Position numbers and translations under genes: made by a program
DNA from: an uncultured Bacteroidales bacterium
GTDB taxonomy: Bacteria > Bacteroidota > Bacteroidia > Bacteroidales > P3
DNA length: 64,000 nucleotides
Reading direction: 5' to 3'
NCBI GenBank assembly: GCA_905234695.1
Contig: CAJOHZ010000014.1
Location: forward strand, 1 to 64,000
Part shown: in pieces, positions 52,930 through 61,751 of the stretch
Numbering within the stretch: position 1 is the stretch's first letter
How the letters are laid out: each line of letters begins with the position of its first letter
The notes under the pieces: model-generated
Told to the model about the DNA's origin: nothing
The model's input: the letters and a program-made list of their open reading frames with translations, nothing else
Databases searched by the model: none

Positions 52930-55263
52930 TTATTTGCGGACAACTTTCTGCACGCTGACACCATTGTTGGTGATGACTTGCACAAAGTAAACGCCCTGAG
53001 AGAGGTTGGTCATGTCGACGGTCGTGGTGTTGCGCTTGTTCATGACAGTGCGGCCGTTGACGTCAATCACGTTGATTTCCTGGATACCCTCGGCGTTGAT
53101 GTACAGTTTTCCATCGGTGGGGTTGGGGTAGAGGGAGATGTTGGTGTTGTTGACCTCATTGATGCTGGCAGTGCCCTCGCCGGTGATACCGAAATCGTCA
53201 AGGATGAGCCAGAACTTGTCGGTGCAGTTGAAGTGGCGGAAAGCAATGCGAACCACTTGGCCTCTGTAGGCGTCGAGGGAGGCCGTGACATTGCGCCAGG
53301 TCTTGGACGAGGGGATGTCGTATTCGGCCACAAGGACGAAGTTGCTGGGATTGCTGCTGCCAGTGGGGGATACATAGAGGCCGTAGTGCTCGGCATAGTC
53401 ATTGGTCTCGGGGCTGTACTCCCACCAGCTGATGCTGGCCTGGTTGGTAGGAATGCCAATCTTCGGGCTGATGAGCCAGTTGTCGGGGTTGATGGCACCG
53501 ACACCGCTGACCCACGACTGAGAGGCGACATTGCCGTTGCCGCTATGCGTTTCGGAACGGCCGTTGCGTACCCAGTTGTAGCCGTCGCCGTCCACGTCAG
53601 TCATAATCCAGCCAGGCATGTTGCTCTCGCAGTCCTCGTAGAAGTAGAACTTCTCGATAAGGACTTGGAGGGTCTTAGAGAGGGTTTCGCCATTGTTGTC
53701 GCCGTTGACGCTGATGGTGAAGGTACCGGCGGCGTCCCACGAAGCGGTGGCGGTCATGCCGGTAGCGGTGGCGGGAGTGGCACCCTCAATGGTCCAAGTG
53801 TAGGTGGCACCGCTGGGGCCAGAGATAGCGAATTCCAGATTTTGGCCGGTTCTGCCTTTTTCGGGACCGCTGAGGACGAAGTCGAAGGGAGGCTGGGTGG
53901 CGCTGGTGGTGGTCTTGATCATCCAAGTGCCTTCATAGCTGCCGCTGGTGGCGGTGGCCATGTCATACCAGGAGCCGTTCAAGGTGAGCATGGCGGAGTT
54001 GGGATCGCCGTTGTAGGTGGTGTAAGAGGCAGCATAGCCAGTGGTGGACAGGGTGACCCACATGCTCTGGGTCGGGTCGAGCTGAGCGCCGCCATAGATG
54101 GGGAAGTCCACATACTGGCCAGACTCGGTGACATTGTAAGGAGCCTCATAGATGAGGGTGTTGGGAGCGGTGGTGCCGCCCTGATAGATGCGGACAGTAT
54201 AGGTACCGGTGACGTCTTGGTTGATGTAGGCGCTGACTTTGGTGACATAGTTGCGGCCCGTCATCAGTTCTGCGGGATAGAGAACACCCCACTCAAATTC
54301 AGCACCGCTGCTGAGACCGAGGGCGCTCTGATAGGCACCGCCTTCGGTATAGTCCATCTCGTCGCCGAAGTTCCAGCCGTCGCGGACGGTGATGGTCTTG
54401 GAGGCGGTAGTGCTGCCAGTGGTGTTGACGACTTCAACCGTCACGGTATAGGTGCCAGGAGTGCTGTAGGTGGTGGAGGCAGTCGCACCGGAGCCGGTGG
54501 TGACATCCGCACCGGCGAAAGTCCAGTTGATGGCGGTGACAGTGTCAACGCTGACATAGGAAACGGCGAAAGAAATGGTAGAACCAGCAAAGGCGAAATT
54601 ATTGCTGTTGATGGTGACACCCGTAGGAGGCTGGTTGGGAGCGGGAGCCATGGCGATGATGTTGCTCAGGTTGGTCAGGTTCTGGGCGATGCTGGCACTG
54701 TAGGTAAGACCACCCTGACCATAAATCATGCAGTAGTATCCAGAGGGGGCAATGTACACAAGCGTGGGGACGGTGCCTTCGTAAAGGGAAGCACAGGTGT
54801 TGAGGCAGGTTCTGTCGTCAATGATTCTGTAGGGGACGGGGTTGCCATTGAGCCGAGTCCAGTCACCTTGCGTCAAACCGTCGCGGCCGGAGCCCGAGCT
54901 GGTACCGGTAATCTGGGCAGTGGTGTTGGAACCTTCAACCTCAATCCACATCACGCAGATGCTGTCGCCCATTTGGTTGTAGATGGCTTCGAGAATACCT
55001 GCCTGATGGAAGTTCCAGCAGGGACCGCACCATGCGCAGGAGTAGTCGATGACGACACCCTTGCCAGCGGCCAGCGTATCGGCGAGGGACACGGGGACAC
55101 CGTTGATGTCCTGAGTGGTGAACGGTGCAGCAATGTGATCCCAAGCTTCGGGAATGGCAGTGGTGGCCTTGGCGGGCAAAGCCTCACGCGTCTGAGTGCT
55201 GAATTGCGCAAAAGTAGCGGTGCAAGCCAGCAGTGCGAGCGCAACAAGTAATGTTTTTTTCAT
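52930..55263 (-). CDS. T9SS type A cargo protein with N-terminal thioredoxin-like (TlpA/ResA-type) domain
   Basis: 777 residues. Signal peptide 1-20. About 45-190 is a thioredoxin-like redox domain with CxxC at 79-82 in SCAWCGPCW, plus an extra Cys76. Next come a PKD-like domain (about 212-290), a jelly-roll region that repeats features of the neighbouring paralogue (290-460), a second PKD-like domain (about 465-540), a choice-of-anchor J domain (540-690) and a type A sorting domain (about 700-777: ISLYPNPTDGKLYINAEG, GVYFVQVITNNG). So a thiol-disulfide module appears to be exported to the surface. The gene diverges from another thioredoxin-like cargo gene over 241 bp. Confidence 0.88.
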   Translation of the reverse strand: MKKTLLVALALLACTATFAQFSTQTREALPAKATTAIPEAWDHIAAPFTTQDINGVPVSLADTLAAGKGVVIDYSCAWCGPCWNFHQAGILEAIYNQMGDSICVMWIEVEGSNTTAQITGTSSGSGRDGLTQGDWTRLNGNPVPYRIIDDRTCLNTCASLYEGTVPTLVYIAPSGYYCMIYGQGGLTYSASIAQNLTNLSNIIAMAPAPNQPPTGVTINSNNFAFAGSTISFAVSYVSVDTVTAINWTFAGADVTTGSGATASTTYSTPGTYTVTVEVVNTTGSTTASKTITVRDGWNFGDEMDYTEGGAYQSALGLSSGAEFEWGVLYPAELMTGRNYVTKVSAYINQDVTGTYTVRIYQGGTTAPNTLIYEAPYNVTESGQYVDFPIYGGAQLDPTQSMWVTLSTTGYAASYTTYNGDPNSAMLTLNGSWYDMATATSGSYEGTWMIKTTTSATQPPFDFVLSGPEKGRTGQNLEFAISGPSGATYTWTIEGATPATATGMTATASWDAAGTFTISVNGDNNGETLSKTLQVLIEKFYFYEDCESNMPGWIMTDVDGDGYNWVRNGRSETHSGNGNVASQSWVSGVGAINPDNWLISPKIGIPTNQASISWWEYSPETNDYAEHYGLYVSPTGSSNPSNFVLVAEYDIPSSKTWRNVTASLDAYRGQVVRIAFRHFNCTDKFWLILDDFGITGEGTASINEVNNTNISLYPNPTDGKLYINAEGIQEINVIDVNGRTVMNKRNTTTVDMTNLSQGVYFVQVITNNGVSVQKVVRK

Positions 55264-55365
55264 TGTTTGTGTTTTGTCCCGTTATTTGCCATTGGACCCG
55301 TCGGCTCTTGATTGTCAGTAATTTTGATTTTTGGAATAATATTTTCGTTTCATTTTTATATGATG

Positions 55366-55373
55366 CAAATATA
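55366..55373 (-). promoter_or_regulatory. TAnnTTTG promoter box for the thioredoxin-like cargo gene
   Basis: TATATTTG on the minus strand, 103 bp upstream of the start at 55263, within a very AT-rich divergent intergenic stretch. Confidence 0.55.
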
Positions 55374-55457
55374 CATATTTTCTGCGAAACAACAATTTTT
55401 TTTCATCAACATCAAAATAAATTTTTTGTCAGGTATTGGTGTGTTGAGAAATTTGTG

Positions 55458-55465
55458 TAAATTTG
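55458..55465 (+). promoter_or_regulatory. TAnnTTTG promoter box for the Omp28-like gene
   Basis: TAAATTTG, followed by CAG, 40 bp upstream of the start at 55505. Confidence 0.7.
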
Positions 55466-55504
55466 CAGTTGTTTCTTTTGGGATAAATTTAACCTAAATA
55501 CGTT

Positions 55505-56581
55505 ATGAAGAAGACTTTATTGGTTTCCGCCTTGTTGTTTGCGCTGCTCTCCGTCCAGGCGCAGGATGAAAAACAGACCTACACCCGCAAGATTTTGCTG
55601 GAACAGTTCACCACGGTTAACTGCGGTTGGTGTCCCCCTGGTGCCGACCGCATCACATCGGCTATCGGCACTGCGACCAACATCATTTGGATTAAGCACC
55701 ATGCGGGTTTTGGCGAAGACTTTTTGACCAATGATATCCATCGGGAGCTGTTGGCATTGTATGGCGGCAGCACGTTTGCCCCGGCCATGTCGGTGGACCG
55801 CACCCGTTTTAACGAGGAAGATGCCGGCCCGGTAGGCAGTGTGGGACAGGTGTCTGCCATCCGCACCCTCTTCGCCTCGGCCAAGCAGGTGGCCACCTAC
55901 TGCAAGGTGATTGCCCCCGAGATTACTTACAACCCCAGTACCCGCAGGGTGTCGGGACAGGTGCGTGTTCGCTTTGGCGATGAAATATGGGATGCCAATA
56001 CCCGCATCACGGTGTTTCTGATTGAGGACAGTATCGTGGGTAACCAGAACGACTATACCGACCATGGCAACTGGACCAATTACGTCCACATGGGTACCGT
56101 GCGCGCTGCGTTGACAGGGATTTGGGGCGACAATCTGGAGGTCGATGCGCAGGAGCGGACTGCCGTTCACAATATCAACTATGTCCTGCCGGCCGAATGC
56201 GAGTACAGCCATTGCAAGTTGGTGGCTTTCGTGACCAACCACGATGCAAGCAATATCAACAACCGCAAGGTGCTGAATGCTGCCGAGAGTGATTTCCTCG
56301 ATGAGGTGCCGCAGTCCACGGCAGGTGTCGGAGAGGTGGCTGGTGCCGCTCGTCTACGACTCTATCCCAACCCCGCCTCGAACCAGGTGGTGTTGGAGTC
56401 TGACGGGGAGATTGAGTCGGTGCAGCTCTTCAACGCATTGGGACAGCAGGTGTACCAGTCCCGTCTTGAAGGTGCCAAGCAGACGGCGGTGAATACCAGC
56501 CTGCTGCCGCAGGGGGTCTATGTGGTCCGTATCCGTACCGCTCAAGGCGTTGCCGAGCGGCGGTTGGCGGTGACCCACTGA
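55505..56581 (+). CDS. Omp28-related thioredoxin-fold protein with T9SS type A sorting domain
   Basis: 358 residues. Signal peptide 1-20 (MKKTLLVSALLFALLSVQAQ). RKILLEQFTTVNCGWCPPGA (29-48) is the Omp28-type start with CxxC at 40-43. The segment ALYGGSTFAPAMSVDRTRF follows the same family. C-terminal 73 residues form a type A sorting domain: LRLYPNPASNQVVLES, LFNALGQQVYQS, GVYVVRIRTAQG. Omp28 proteins are outer-membrane or surface lipoproteins and secreted proteins of the phylum. It diverges from the larger thioredoxin-like cargo gene, so the two probably act in related extracellular thiol chemistry; this is inference. Confidence 0.88.
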   Translation: MKKTLLVSALLFALLSVQAQDEKQTYTRKILLEQFTTVNCGWCPPGADRITSAIGTATNIIWIKHHAGFGEDFLTNDIHRELLALYGGSTFAPAMSVDRTRFNEEDAGPVGSVGQVSAIRTLFASAKQVATYCKVIAPEITYNPSTRRVSGQVRVRFGDEIWDANTRITVFLIEDSIVGNQNDYTDHGNWTNYVHMGTVRAALTGIWGDNLEVDAQERTAVHNINYVLPAECEYSHCKLVAFVTNHDASNINNRKVLNAAESDFLDEVPQSTAGVGEVAGAARLRLYPNPASNQVVLESDGEIESVQLFNALGQQVYQSRLEGAKQTAVNTSLLPQGVYVVRIRTAQGVAERRLAVTH

Positions 56582-56597
56582 TTTGTATGTCGGGGAG

Positions 56598-56617
56598 GGC
56601 AATAATGATTGCCTTTT
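56598..56617 (+). terminator. small terminator hairpin
   Basis: GGCAAT (56598-56603) and ATTGCC (56608-56613) pair around AATG, followed by TTTT; 17 bp after the stop of the Omp28-like gene. Confidence 0.6.
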
Positions 56618-56640
56618 CCCGTTAATTGAGAAAAAAGTCG

Positions 56641-56648
56641 TATCTTTG
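56641..56648 (+). promoter_or_regulatory. TAnnTTTG promoter box
   Basis: TATCTTTG followed by CA, 23 bp upstream of the start at 56672. Confidence 0.7.
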
Positions 56649-56671
56649 CATTTTCAAAGATGTTGTCAGTT

Positions 56672-57268
56672 ATGAAGAAAATAGTTCTGTCGTTAGCTCT
56701 TTTGGCCGTAGTCTTTGCGGCTGAGGCACAGCAGGTAAGTTCCCGTGCCAAGGCGGTGCGGATGCTCGCTTACGCCCGTGCGGAGTATCAGGTAAAGGAT
56801 GTCAAAGTGTATGCGGACACCATGACAGTGTTCTCTTTGGCGGACTATCCCATCTACCCGTTGGGCAAATGGAGCACGGTGGAGGATTACATCACCAGCA
56901 ACCAGCTGCTGTGGTATCGCGAGAGCGGATACAAGACCTTTTACGACACCATGACGGTCTCGGTCAACACCCTCAAACGGCTCGACGGCACGAATATCAA
57001 TGTCTATCGCAGTATTTGGACGAATAAACTGGAGATGGTGGCGGCCAAGATTACCGACAGCGCGGTGGTGCTGGCCAACGGCATCCATGTGGGGATGAGC
57101 AAGGAAGAGGTCTTCAAGACGATTTTCCGCAGCCACCCCAAGTCGTATACCTCCGACATCCATGTGTTGAAGGTGATTGCCGGCGCCGCCGAGGTGGGCG
57201 AAGTGTACACCTTCAAGGGCAACAAACTCCGCCACATCCAGATTGTGAGCAAGTATAAATACTATTGA
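56672..57268 (+). CDS. exported hypothetical protein
   Basis: 198 residues. The ATG at 56672 is chosen over 56660 because MKKIVLSLALLAVVFAAEAQ is a complete signal peptide. I do not recognise the mature domain; it contains YPLGKWSTVEDYITSNQ, a run of beta strands with ADTMTVFS and a GMSKEEVFKTIF segment (residues about 150-161), a pattern seen in small lipocalin-like or SmpA/OmlA-like proteins where strand-helix elements meet, but similarity is weak. No sorting domain. Periplasmic location is likely. Confidence 0.65.
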   Translation: MKKIVLSLALLAVVFAAEAQQVSSRAKAVRMLAYARAEYQVKDVKVYADTMTVFSLADYPIYPLGKWSTVEDYITSNQLLWYRESGYKTFYDTMTVSVNTLKRLDGTNINVYRSIWTNKLEMVAAKITDSAVVLANGIHVGMSKEEVFKTIFRSHPKSYTSDIHVLKVIAGAAEVGEVYTFKGNKLRHIQIVSKYKYY

Positions 57269-57287
57269 TGATGAACGGATAAGGGGA

Positions 57288-57356
57288 CATTCAGATGATC
57301 GGAAAATCTGAGAGTCCGAAAATCCGTAACTCCGAAAAACTGTAACTCCGAGAGTC
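57288..57356 (+). repeat. short near-repeats in the nadD leader
   Basis: CTGAGAGTCCGAAAA, CCGTAACTCCGAAAA and CTGTAACTCCGAGAG follow one another with small changes between 57308 and 57354. This is a second kind of degenerate leader repeat just before a start codon, comparable in position with the CAATT type. Confidence 0.55.
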
Positions 57357-57364
57357 CATATCCC

Positions 57365-57943
57365 ATGCGCAAAATCGGTCTCTTTTTTGGCTCGTTCAAC
57401 CCTGTGCATGTGGGACATCTTATTATTGCCAACAGCATGTTGGCCAACAGTGACTTGAATGAGGTGTGGCTGGTGGTGTCGCCCCAGAACCCGCTGAAAG
57501 AACGCCGCTCATTGCTGGCCGACCAGCAACGGCTGGAGATGGTGCGTCTGGCGGTGCACGACAACTACCGTTTGCGGGCCTGTGATGTGGAGTTCCACTT
57601 GCCGATACCCTCCTATACGGTGCTCACGCTGGCCCATCTGGGCGAGCAGTATCGCGATAAGCAGTTCTGTCTCATAATGGGGTCGGACAACTTGGCCACG
57701 CTTGACCGCTGGCGTAATTGGGAATACATCGTCGACCACTACCAGATATATGTCTATCCCCGTCCGGGGTATGAGAACTGCGCACTGGCGAAACATCCCA
57801 ACGTCACGCTCGTCGACGTGCCCACGATGGACATTTCATCCACTTATATCCGCGAGCAAATCCGGCAGGGACACGATGTGCGCTATCTGCTCACCGAGCC
57901 GGTCTATCAGTACCTCACGGAAATGCACTTTTACGAAAAATAG
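57365..57943 (+). CDS. nadD: nicotinate-nucleotide adenylyltransferase
   Basis: 192 residues. NadD adenylates nicotinate mononucleotide in NAD synthesis. The nucleotidyltransferase motif is GLFFGSFNPVHVGHLIIAN (4-22) and the second motif is MDISSTYIREQIRQG near 157. LIMGSDNLATLDRWRNWE is the conserved central block. It is encoded after degenerate leader repeats and converges with the next gene 12 bp away. Confidence 0.95.
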   Translation: MRKIGLFFGSFNPVHVGHLIIANSMLANSDLNEVWLVVSPQNPLKERRSLLADQQRLEMVRLAVHDNYRLRACDVEFHLPIPSYTVLTLAHLGEQYRDKQFCLIMGSDNLATLDRWRNWEYIVDHYQIYVYPRPGYENCALAKHPNVTLVDVPTMDISSTYIREQIRQGHDVRYLLTEPVYQYLTEMHFYEK

Positions 57944-57955
57944 GCGCTGCGACGG

Positions 57956-58657
57956 CTATTTGCGCGTCTTGGCCGGAGCCTTGGCAGGCTTTTTGGCGGC
58001 ACTCTTGGTCGACTTCTTTGCCTTGCTTGTGGTGGTTTTCTCAGCCTCCATGCGAGCCAACTCTTCGGGCGGGATTTCGGCGTTCTTGAATATCTCGCTG
58101 TCGATGTCCATCAGTTCCTCGTCGGTGGGCTCCATATCGTCGTCGTCCACGTCGTTGTCATCGGTCACCCGCTCGTTGGTGTAGCTGTCGTATATCTCTT
58201 CGTCATCGTCGTTGAAGGCCTCCTTCAGTTCTTCGCTGGTCATCTCAAGGCTCTTCTGCAATTCCTTGGAAGGCTCCTCGTCCAGCGCCTCTTCGTAGGA
58301 GGCGTGGCGCACCACACGCTCGGTGTGTGAGGTATTCTCCTCTTCGCGGTCGATGGCCTCCTGCAGGGGGGCGAAATCGTCATCGCCCTTGTCGCCGCCC
58401 TCCTCGTCGAGAAAGTCCTTGTCGAACTCGTCTTCAGCGAAGGTGGAGTCGATTTTGACATCGAATTTAATCATGTATACCGTGTCCTCCGTCTCCATCG
58501 GCACCACAAAAATTGTGTCGCCGTTGGGCTTCTCGAAGCGTTGCAAATAGTCCTGATACCCCTCGGGGTACTGTTCTTTGAACAATTCCAATAGTTCCTC
58601 GGATAGGTTTTTGTAGCTGACAATCAGGTTTCTTTTGTGAGTTCTTCTAGAGTTCAT
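57956..58657 (-). CDS. acidic hypothetical protein with a lysine-rich tail
   Basis: 233 residues, family not recognised. The first 80 residues look folded (LIVSYKNLSEELLELFKEQYPEGY, IFVVPMETEDTVYMIKFDV). Residues about 85-200 are strongly acidic and likely disordered (DDDEEIYDSY, DDNDVDDDDMEP). The last 25 residues are Lys/Ala/Pro-rich (SKAKKSTKSAAKKPAK), resembling DNA-binding histone-H1-like tails. The gene lies 98 bp after the topoisomerase gene on the same strand. A nucleic-acid or ribosome-associated role can be imagined but is not shown. Confidence 0.75.
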   Translation of the reverse strand: MNSRRTHKRNLIVSYKNLSEELLELFKEQYPEGYQDYLQRFEKPNGDTIFVVPMETEDTVYMIKFDVKIDSTFAEDEFDKDFLDEEGGDKGDDDFAPLQEAIDREEENTSHTERVVRHASYEEALDEEPSKELQKSLEMTSEELKEAFNDDDEEIYDSYTNERVTDDNDVDDDDMEPTDEELMDIDSEIFKNAEIPPEELARMEAEKTTTSKAKKSTKSAAKKPAKAPAKTRK

Positions 58658-58675
58658 GGTATAGAAATTTTGTGC

Positions 58676-58683
58676 AAGTATAA
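58676..58683 (-). promoter_or_regulatory. weak TAnnTTTG-like box
   Basis: TATACTTG on the minus strand, 19 bp upstream of the start at 58657; one mismatch from the -7 consensus. Confidence 0.4.
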
Positions 58684-58755
58684 CAAGTTTATTTCACTTA
58701 TACAATATTCGTAATCATAAAAACTTTTTAACGATTGGCGGCTCCCATGCGGAGG

Positions 58756-60660
58756 CTAGCCCACCACAATGCTTTCATCGTCTTCAACACGCAGGTTTTT
58801 CATGATGAATTCGCGTCGCTCGGCGCTGTTCTGACCCATGTAGAAACGCAGCACGCCGGGGGTGTCGAAGTCTTTGTGTAGCAGCACGGGGTCGAGGCGC
58901 ATGTCTTGGTTGATGAAGCCTTTGAACTCGTCGGGCGAGATTTCACCGAGACCTTTGAATCGGGTGATTTCGGCGTTGGCGGTGTTATGGATGGCTTCGA
59001 TGCGCTCCTCGTCGCTGTAGCAGTAGGTGGTCTTCTGTTTGTTGCGGACGCGGAAGAGGGGGGTCTGGAGAATGTAGACATGTCCCTGACGCACCAGGTC
59101 GGGGTAGAAGCGGAGGAAGAAGGTGAGCAGCAGAAGACGGATGTGCATTCCGTCCACATCGGCATCGGTGGCGATGACCACGTTGTTGTATCGCAAGTTC
59201 TCCATGCCGTCGTCGATGTCGAGGGCATTGTGGAGCAGGTTCAGCTCCTCGTTCTTGTAGACCTCGGCCTTGCCGACCGAGACAGTGTTGAGGGGCTTTC
59301 CTCGCAGGCTGAAAACGGCTTGGGTCTCCACGTCGCGGCTCTTGGTGATGGAACCCGAGGCCGAGAGGCCCTCGGTGATGAAGATGGTGCTCTCCAGCCG
59401 CCGGGGATGGTTGCTGTTGTAGTGTACGTGGCAGTCGCGCAGTTTCGAGTTGTTGAGGCTGGCCTTGCGGGTGCTCTCCTTGGCCAGCTTTTTGATGCCG
59501 GCAATCTCCTTGCGTTCCTTCTCGTTGCGCTGTATTTTGTCGAGCAGTGCCTCGGCGGTCTCGGCATGCATGTGGAGGTAGTTGTCGAGATGCCGTTTGA
59601 GGATATCGAGGACGTATGTCTTGAGGACGGGGCTGTCGTTGGTGCCGTCCTGGTTGTTGGGGGCGAGGTGGGTGGAGCCGAGTTTGGTCTTGGTCTGGGC
59701 CTCGAAAACGGGCTCTTGGATGCGGATGCAGAGTGCGCATACCAGCCCCTGTCGCACATCCTCGGGGGCGAATTCTTTCTTGTTGTAGAACTCCTTCACC
59801 ACACGGGCGTAACCTTCGCGGAAAGCGCTCTGGTGCGTGCCGCCCTCGGTGGTGTGTTGGCCGTTGACAAAGCTGTAGTAGTAGTCGCTGCTTTGGCCGT
59901 TGACATGGGTGAATGCGGCCTCGAAATCGTCGTCCTTGATATGGATGATGGGGTAGAGGGGTTCGCCTTCCATGTTGTGCTCCAGCAGGTCGAGGAGGCC
60001 GTTCTTGGAGTAGTAGCGACGGTCGTTGTAGTAGAAGGTGAGCCCTCGGTTGAGGTAGCAGTAGTTCCAGACACGCCGCTCCACGTACTCGCTGATGAAA
60101 TGGTAGTTGCCGAAGAGTTTGGCGTCGGGGATGAATTCCACCAGTGTGCCGGTGGTGTCGGACTCGAAATCGGTGATGCCGCTGTCGTAGGTCATCTTGC
60201 CCTCGCAGAACTCGGCGTAGCGGGTCTTCCCCTCGCGGAAGGCCTGCACTTTGAAATAGCTGGCCAGTGCGTTAACGGCTTTGGTACCCACGCCGTTCAG
60301 ACCGACAGACTTCTGGAACACCTTGCTGTCGTACTTGGCGCCGGTATTGAGTTTGCTGACCGCCTCGACCATCTTGCCCAAGGGGATTCCACGTCCGTAG
60401 TCGCGGATGCTCACCTTGCGTTCGCCGAAGTTGATGGTCATCTCGATGCGCTTGCCGAATCCCGAAGTGAATTCGTCGATGGCGTTATCAATCACCTCCT
60501 TGATGAGGACATAGATGCCGTCGTCGTGCGATGAGCCGTCGCCCAGCTTACCGATATACATACCGGGGCGGAGGCGGATATGCTCCATGTCTTCAAGGTG
60601 TACAATGCTGTCGTCGTTGTAGTTGACGGAGTCTTGCTGCATGGGGAGTTCTTCTTCCAT
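58756..60660 (-). CDS. type IIA DNA topoisomerase subunit B (topoisomerase IV ParE-like)
   Basis: 634 residues with GHKL ATPase, transducer and TOPRIM domains. ATPase motifs: [24 protein letters not shown], and [33 protein letters not shown] and [19 protein letters not shown]. The length fits ParE of Bacteroidota and is shorter than the roughly 650-residue GyrB, so ParE is preferred, but the parC partner that often follows is not in the window; instead the acidic hypothetical gene comes next. The enzyme decatenates or relaxes DNA with an A subunit. Confidence 0.9.
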   Translation of the reverse strand: MEEELPMQQDSVNYNDDSIVHLEDMEHIRLRPGMYIGKLGDGSSHDDGIYVLIKEVIDNAIDEFTSGFGKRIEMTINFGERKVSIRDYGRGIPLGKMVEAVSKLNTGAKYDSKVFQKSVGLNGVGTKAVNALASYFKVQAFREGKTRYAEFCEGKMTYDSGITDFESDTTGTLVEFIPDAKLFGNYHFISEYVERRVWNYCYLNRGLTFYYNDRRYYSKNGLLDLLEHNMEGEPLYPIIHIKDDDFEAAFTHVNGQSSDYYYSFVNGQHTTEGGTHQSAFREGYARVVKEFYNKKEFAPEDVRQGLVCALCIRIQEPVFEAQTKTKLGSTHLAPNNQDGTNDSPVLKTYVLDILKRHLDNYLHMHAETAEALLDKIQRNEKERKEIAGIKKLAKESTRKASLNNSKLRDCHVHYNSNHPRRLESTIFITEGLSASGSITKSRDVETQAVFSLRGKPLNTVSVGKAEVYKNEELNLLHNALDIDDGMENLRYNNVVIATDADVDGMHIRLLLLTFFLRFYPDLVRQGHVYILQTPLFRVRNKQKTTYCYSDEERIEAIHNTANAEITRFKGLGEISPDEFKGFINQDMRLDPVLLHKDFDTPGVLRFYMGQNSAERREFIMKNLRVEDDESIVVG

Positions 60661-60679
60661 AAGGCTGTCTTTTGCGCTG

Positions 60680-60687
60680 CAAAATTA
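60680..60687 (-). promoter_or_regulatory. TAnnTTTG promoter box for the topoisomerase gene
   Basis: TAATTTTG on the minus strand, 20 bp upstream of the start at 60660. Confidence 0.65.
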
Positions 60688-60818
60688 CAGAATAAACCCC
60701 ATATATCGCCCCTTGCATTGGGTGATTTATCCCCAATTGCGTTGTTGAAAACTTTCTTCCCGTCCGGTACCCCACAGTGGCGGGAGAAGAAAAAAGTGTC
60801 CGATTTGGAAAAAATGCG

Positions 60819-60826
60819 TATCTTTG
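60819..60826 (+). promoter_or_regulatory. TAnnTTTG promoter box for tRNA-Leu
   Basis: TATCTTTG followed by CAG, 48 bp upstream of the mature tRNA 5' end. Confidence 0.65.
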
Positions 60827-60873
60827 CAGTCGCTTTGTTTTCCGCGATTGCGTCGCAGAAAACAGGCACACAG

Positions 60874-60955
60874 GCGGATATGGCGTAATTGGTAGCCGCG
60901 CTAGACTTAGGATCTAGTTCTTCACGGAGTGGGGGTTCGAGTCCCCCTATCCGCA
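60874..60955 (+). tRNA. tRNA-Leu (anticodon UAG)
   Basis: 82 nt. Acceptor arms GCGGATA (60874-60880) and TATCCGC (60948-60954) pair perfectly; discriminator A at 60955. The anticodon stem CTAGA/TCTAG encloses the loop CTTAGGA, anticodon TAG, which reads CUA/CUN leucine codons. A long variable arm (CTTCACGGAG region) is that of a class II tRNA, and the T loop is GGTTCGAGTCC. CCA is not encoded. Confidence 0.95.
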
Positions 60956-60965
60956 CAAAACGACT

Positions 60966-60996
60966 GACGAGGGTTGAATGCCCTCGTCGTCTTTTT
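60966..60996 (+). terminator. terminator of tRNA-Leu
   Basis: GACGAGGG (60966-60973) pairs with CCCTCGTC (60981-60988) around TTGAATG, then GTCTTTTTTG. Confidence 0.85.
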
Positions 60997-61016
60997 TGTA
61001 GGGCAAAGAGTATGTT

Positions 61017-61364
61017 TTAACGATACTCTTGTATTAGTTGCTCAATAATTGGCTTTAATTGTGGGATATCTACAGCAATGGTTTCCCAAAGTTGGCTGGG
61101 GCGTATCTTGTAGTAGCCGTGCACCAACACGTGACGCATACGCTCAATGTCATCCCAGTTCACCTCATTGTGGCTGGCTCGGTACTGCATCGTCAGTTTG
61201 TACACAGCCTCGCCGATTATTTCCACGTGTTTTACCAATCCAAAGTAAACTACGGGGTTGGATTGAGTCTCTTCCAGAGTGTGATGCTCCACGTAATCGA
61301 CAAGCACATTTGCTGCTTCAAGAATGTGCTGCAACCGTTCGATGTCTCTAACCTCTTCTCTCAT
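61017..61364 (-). CDS. HepT-like toxin (DUF86 ribonuclease family)
   Basis: 115 residues, all helical. The HepT signature R-x4-H-x-Y appears as RHVLVHGYY (about 81-89) after VNWDDIERM. GLVKHVEIIGEAVYKL is the conserved central helix. HepT proteins are HEPN-domain toxins; in characterised systems the cognate MntA antitoxin adds AMP to the tyrosine of that motif. The start overlaps the upstream mntA-like gene by 17 bp, as usual for this module. Confidence 0.9.
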   Translation of the reverse strand: MREEVRDIERLQHILEAANVLVDYVEHHTLEETQSNPVVYFGLVKHVEIIGEAVYKLTMQYRASHNEVNWDDIERMRHVLVHGYYKIRPSQLWETIAVDIPQLKPIIEQLIQEYR

Positions 61365-61647
61365 ATATCAGTCGTTTGTCGCGGTTGGCTGATTCCACTG
61401 CAAAGGGCATCAGGCATCCGTCCTCGATTAAATCCACACGTCGCCCCGTACTGCGTTCTAATTCACCCATCATATGAGAAATGGTAAGCAAGGAGATGTG
61501 GGCGGTGTCATCGTATTGAACAAGTATGTCGACATCGCTTTCGGGCGTTTCTTCACCGCGGGCGAAAGAGCCGAAGAGCCAAGCCTTCAGGACGGGTTGC
61601 GTCTTGAAGTAATCGGCTATTATCTGTGTCATTGCTTGCGTGCTCAT
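61348..61647 (-). CDS. MntA-like nucleotidyltransferase antitoxin
   Basis: 99 residues of the minimal nucleotidyltransferase family. Motif WLFGSFARGEETPESDVDILV (23-43) holds the GSF...DxD active site with both aspartates present. It precedes and overlaps the HepT-like gene. In the known MntA/HepT pairs the antitoxin AMPylates the toxin. It may be transcribed from the TATCTTTG box at 61676-61683. The pair is downstream of a tRNA gene, a common site for such modules. Confidence 0.9.
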   Translation of the reverse strand: MSTQAMTQIIADYFKTQPVLKAWLFGSFARGEETPESDVDILVQYDDTAHISLLTISHMMGELERSTGRRVDLIEDGCLMPFAVESANRDKRLIYERRG

Positions 61648-61675
61648 AAACTAATGAGTTGTAATTTTCAATTTG

Positions 61676-61683
61676 CAAAGATA
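61676..61683 (-). promoter_or_regulatory. TAnnTTTG promoter box for mntA-hepT
   Basis: TATCTTTG on the minus strand, 29 bp upstream of the start at 61647, with TTTG (61706-61703) 19 bp further upstream. Confidence 0.75.
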
Positions 61684-61741
61684 CAAACTATTTTTGGATT
61701 GACAAAATATAATTTCATCCGTGAAGTTCCCTAACCGACAA

Positions 61742-61751
61742 GGGGGGGGGG
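61742..61751. repeat. homopolymer tract of ten G
   Basis: Ten consecutive G on the plus strand, just left of repeat element D and about 95 bp upstream of the mntA start. Such tracts can vary in length by slippage and also cause base-calling errors. Confidence 0.8.

Noticed and set aside
52978-55251. 757-codon open frame on the plus strand
   Set aside because: Antisense to the thioredoxin-like T9SS cargo gene; rich in Gly, Val and Asp as expected from reversed codons and with no domain.
58906-60534. 542-codon open frame on the plus strand
   Set aside because: Antisense to the topoisomerase B subunit gene, whose motifs are complete.
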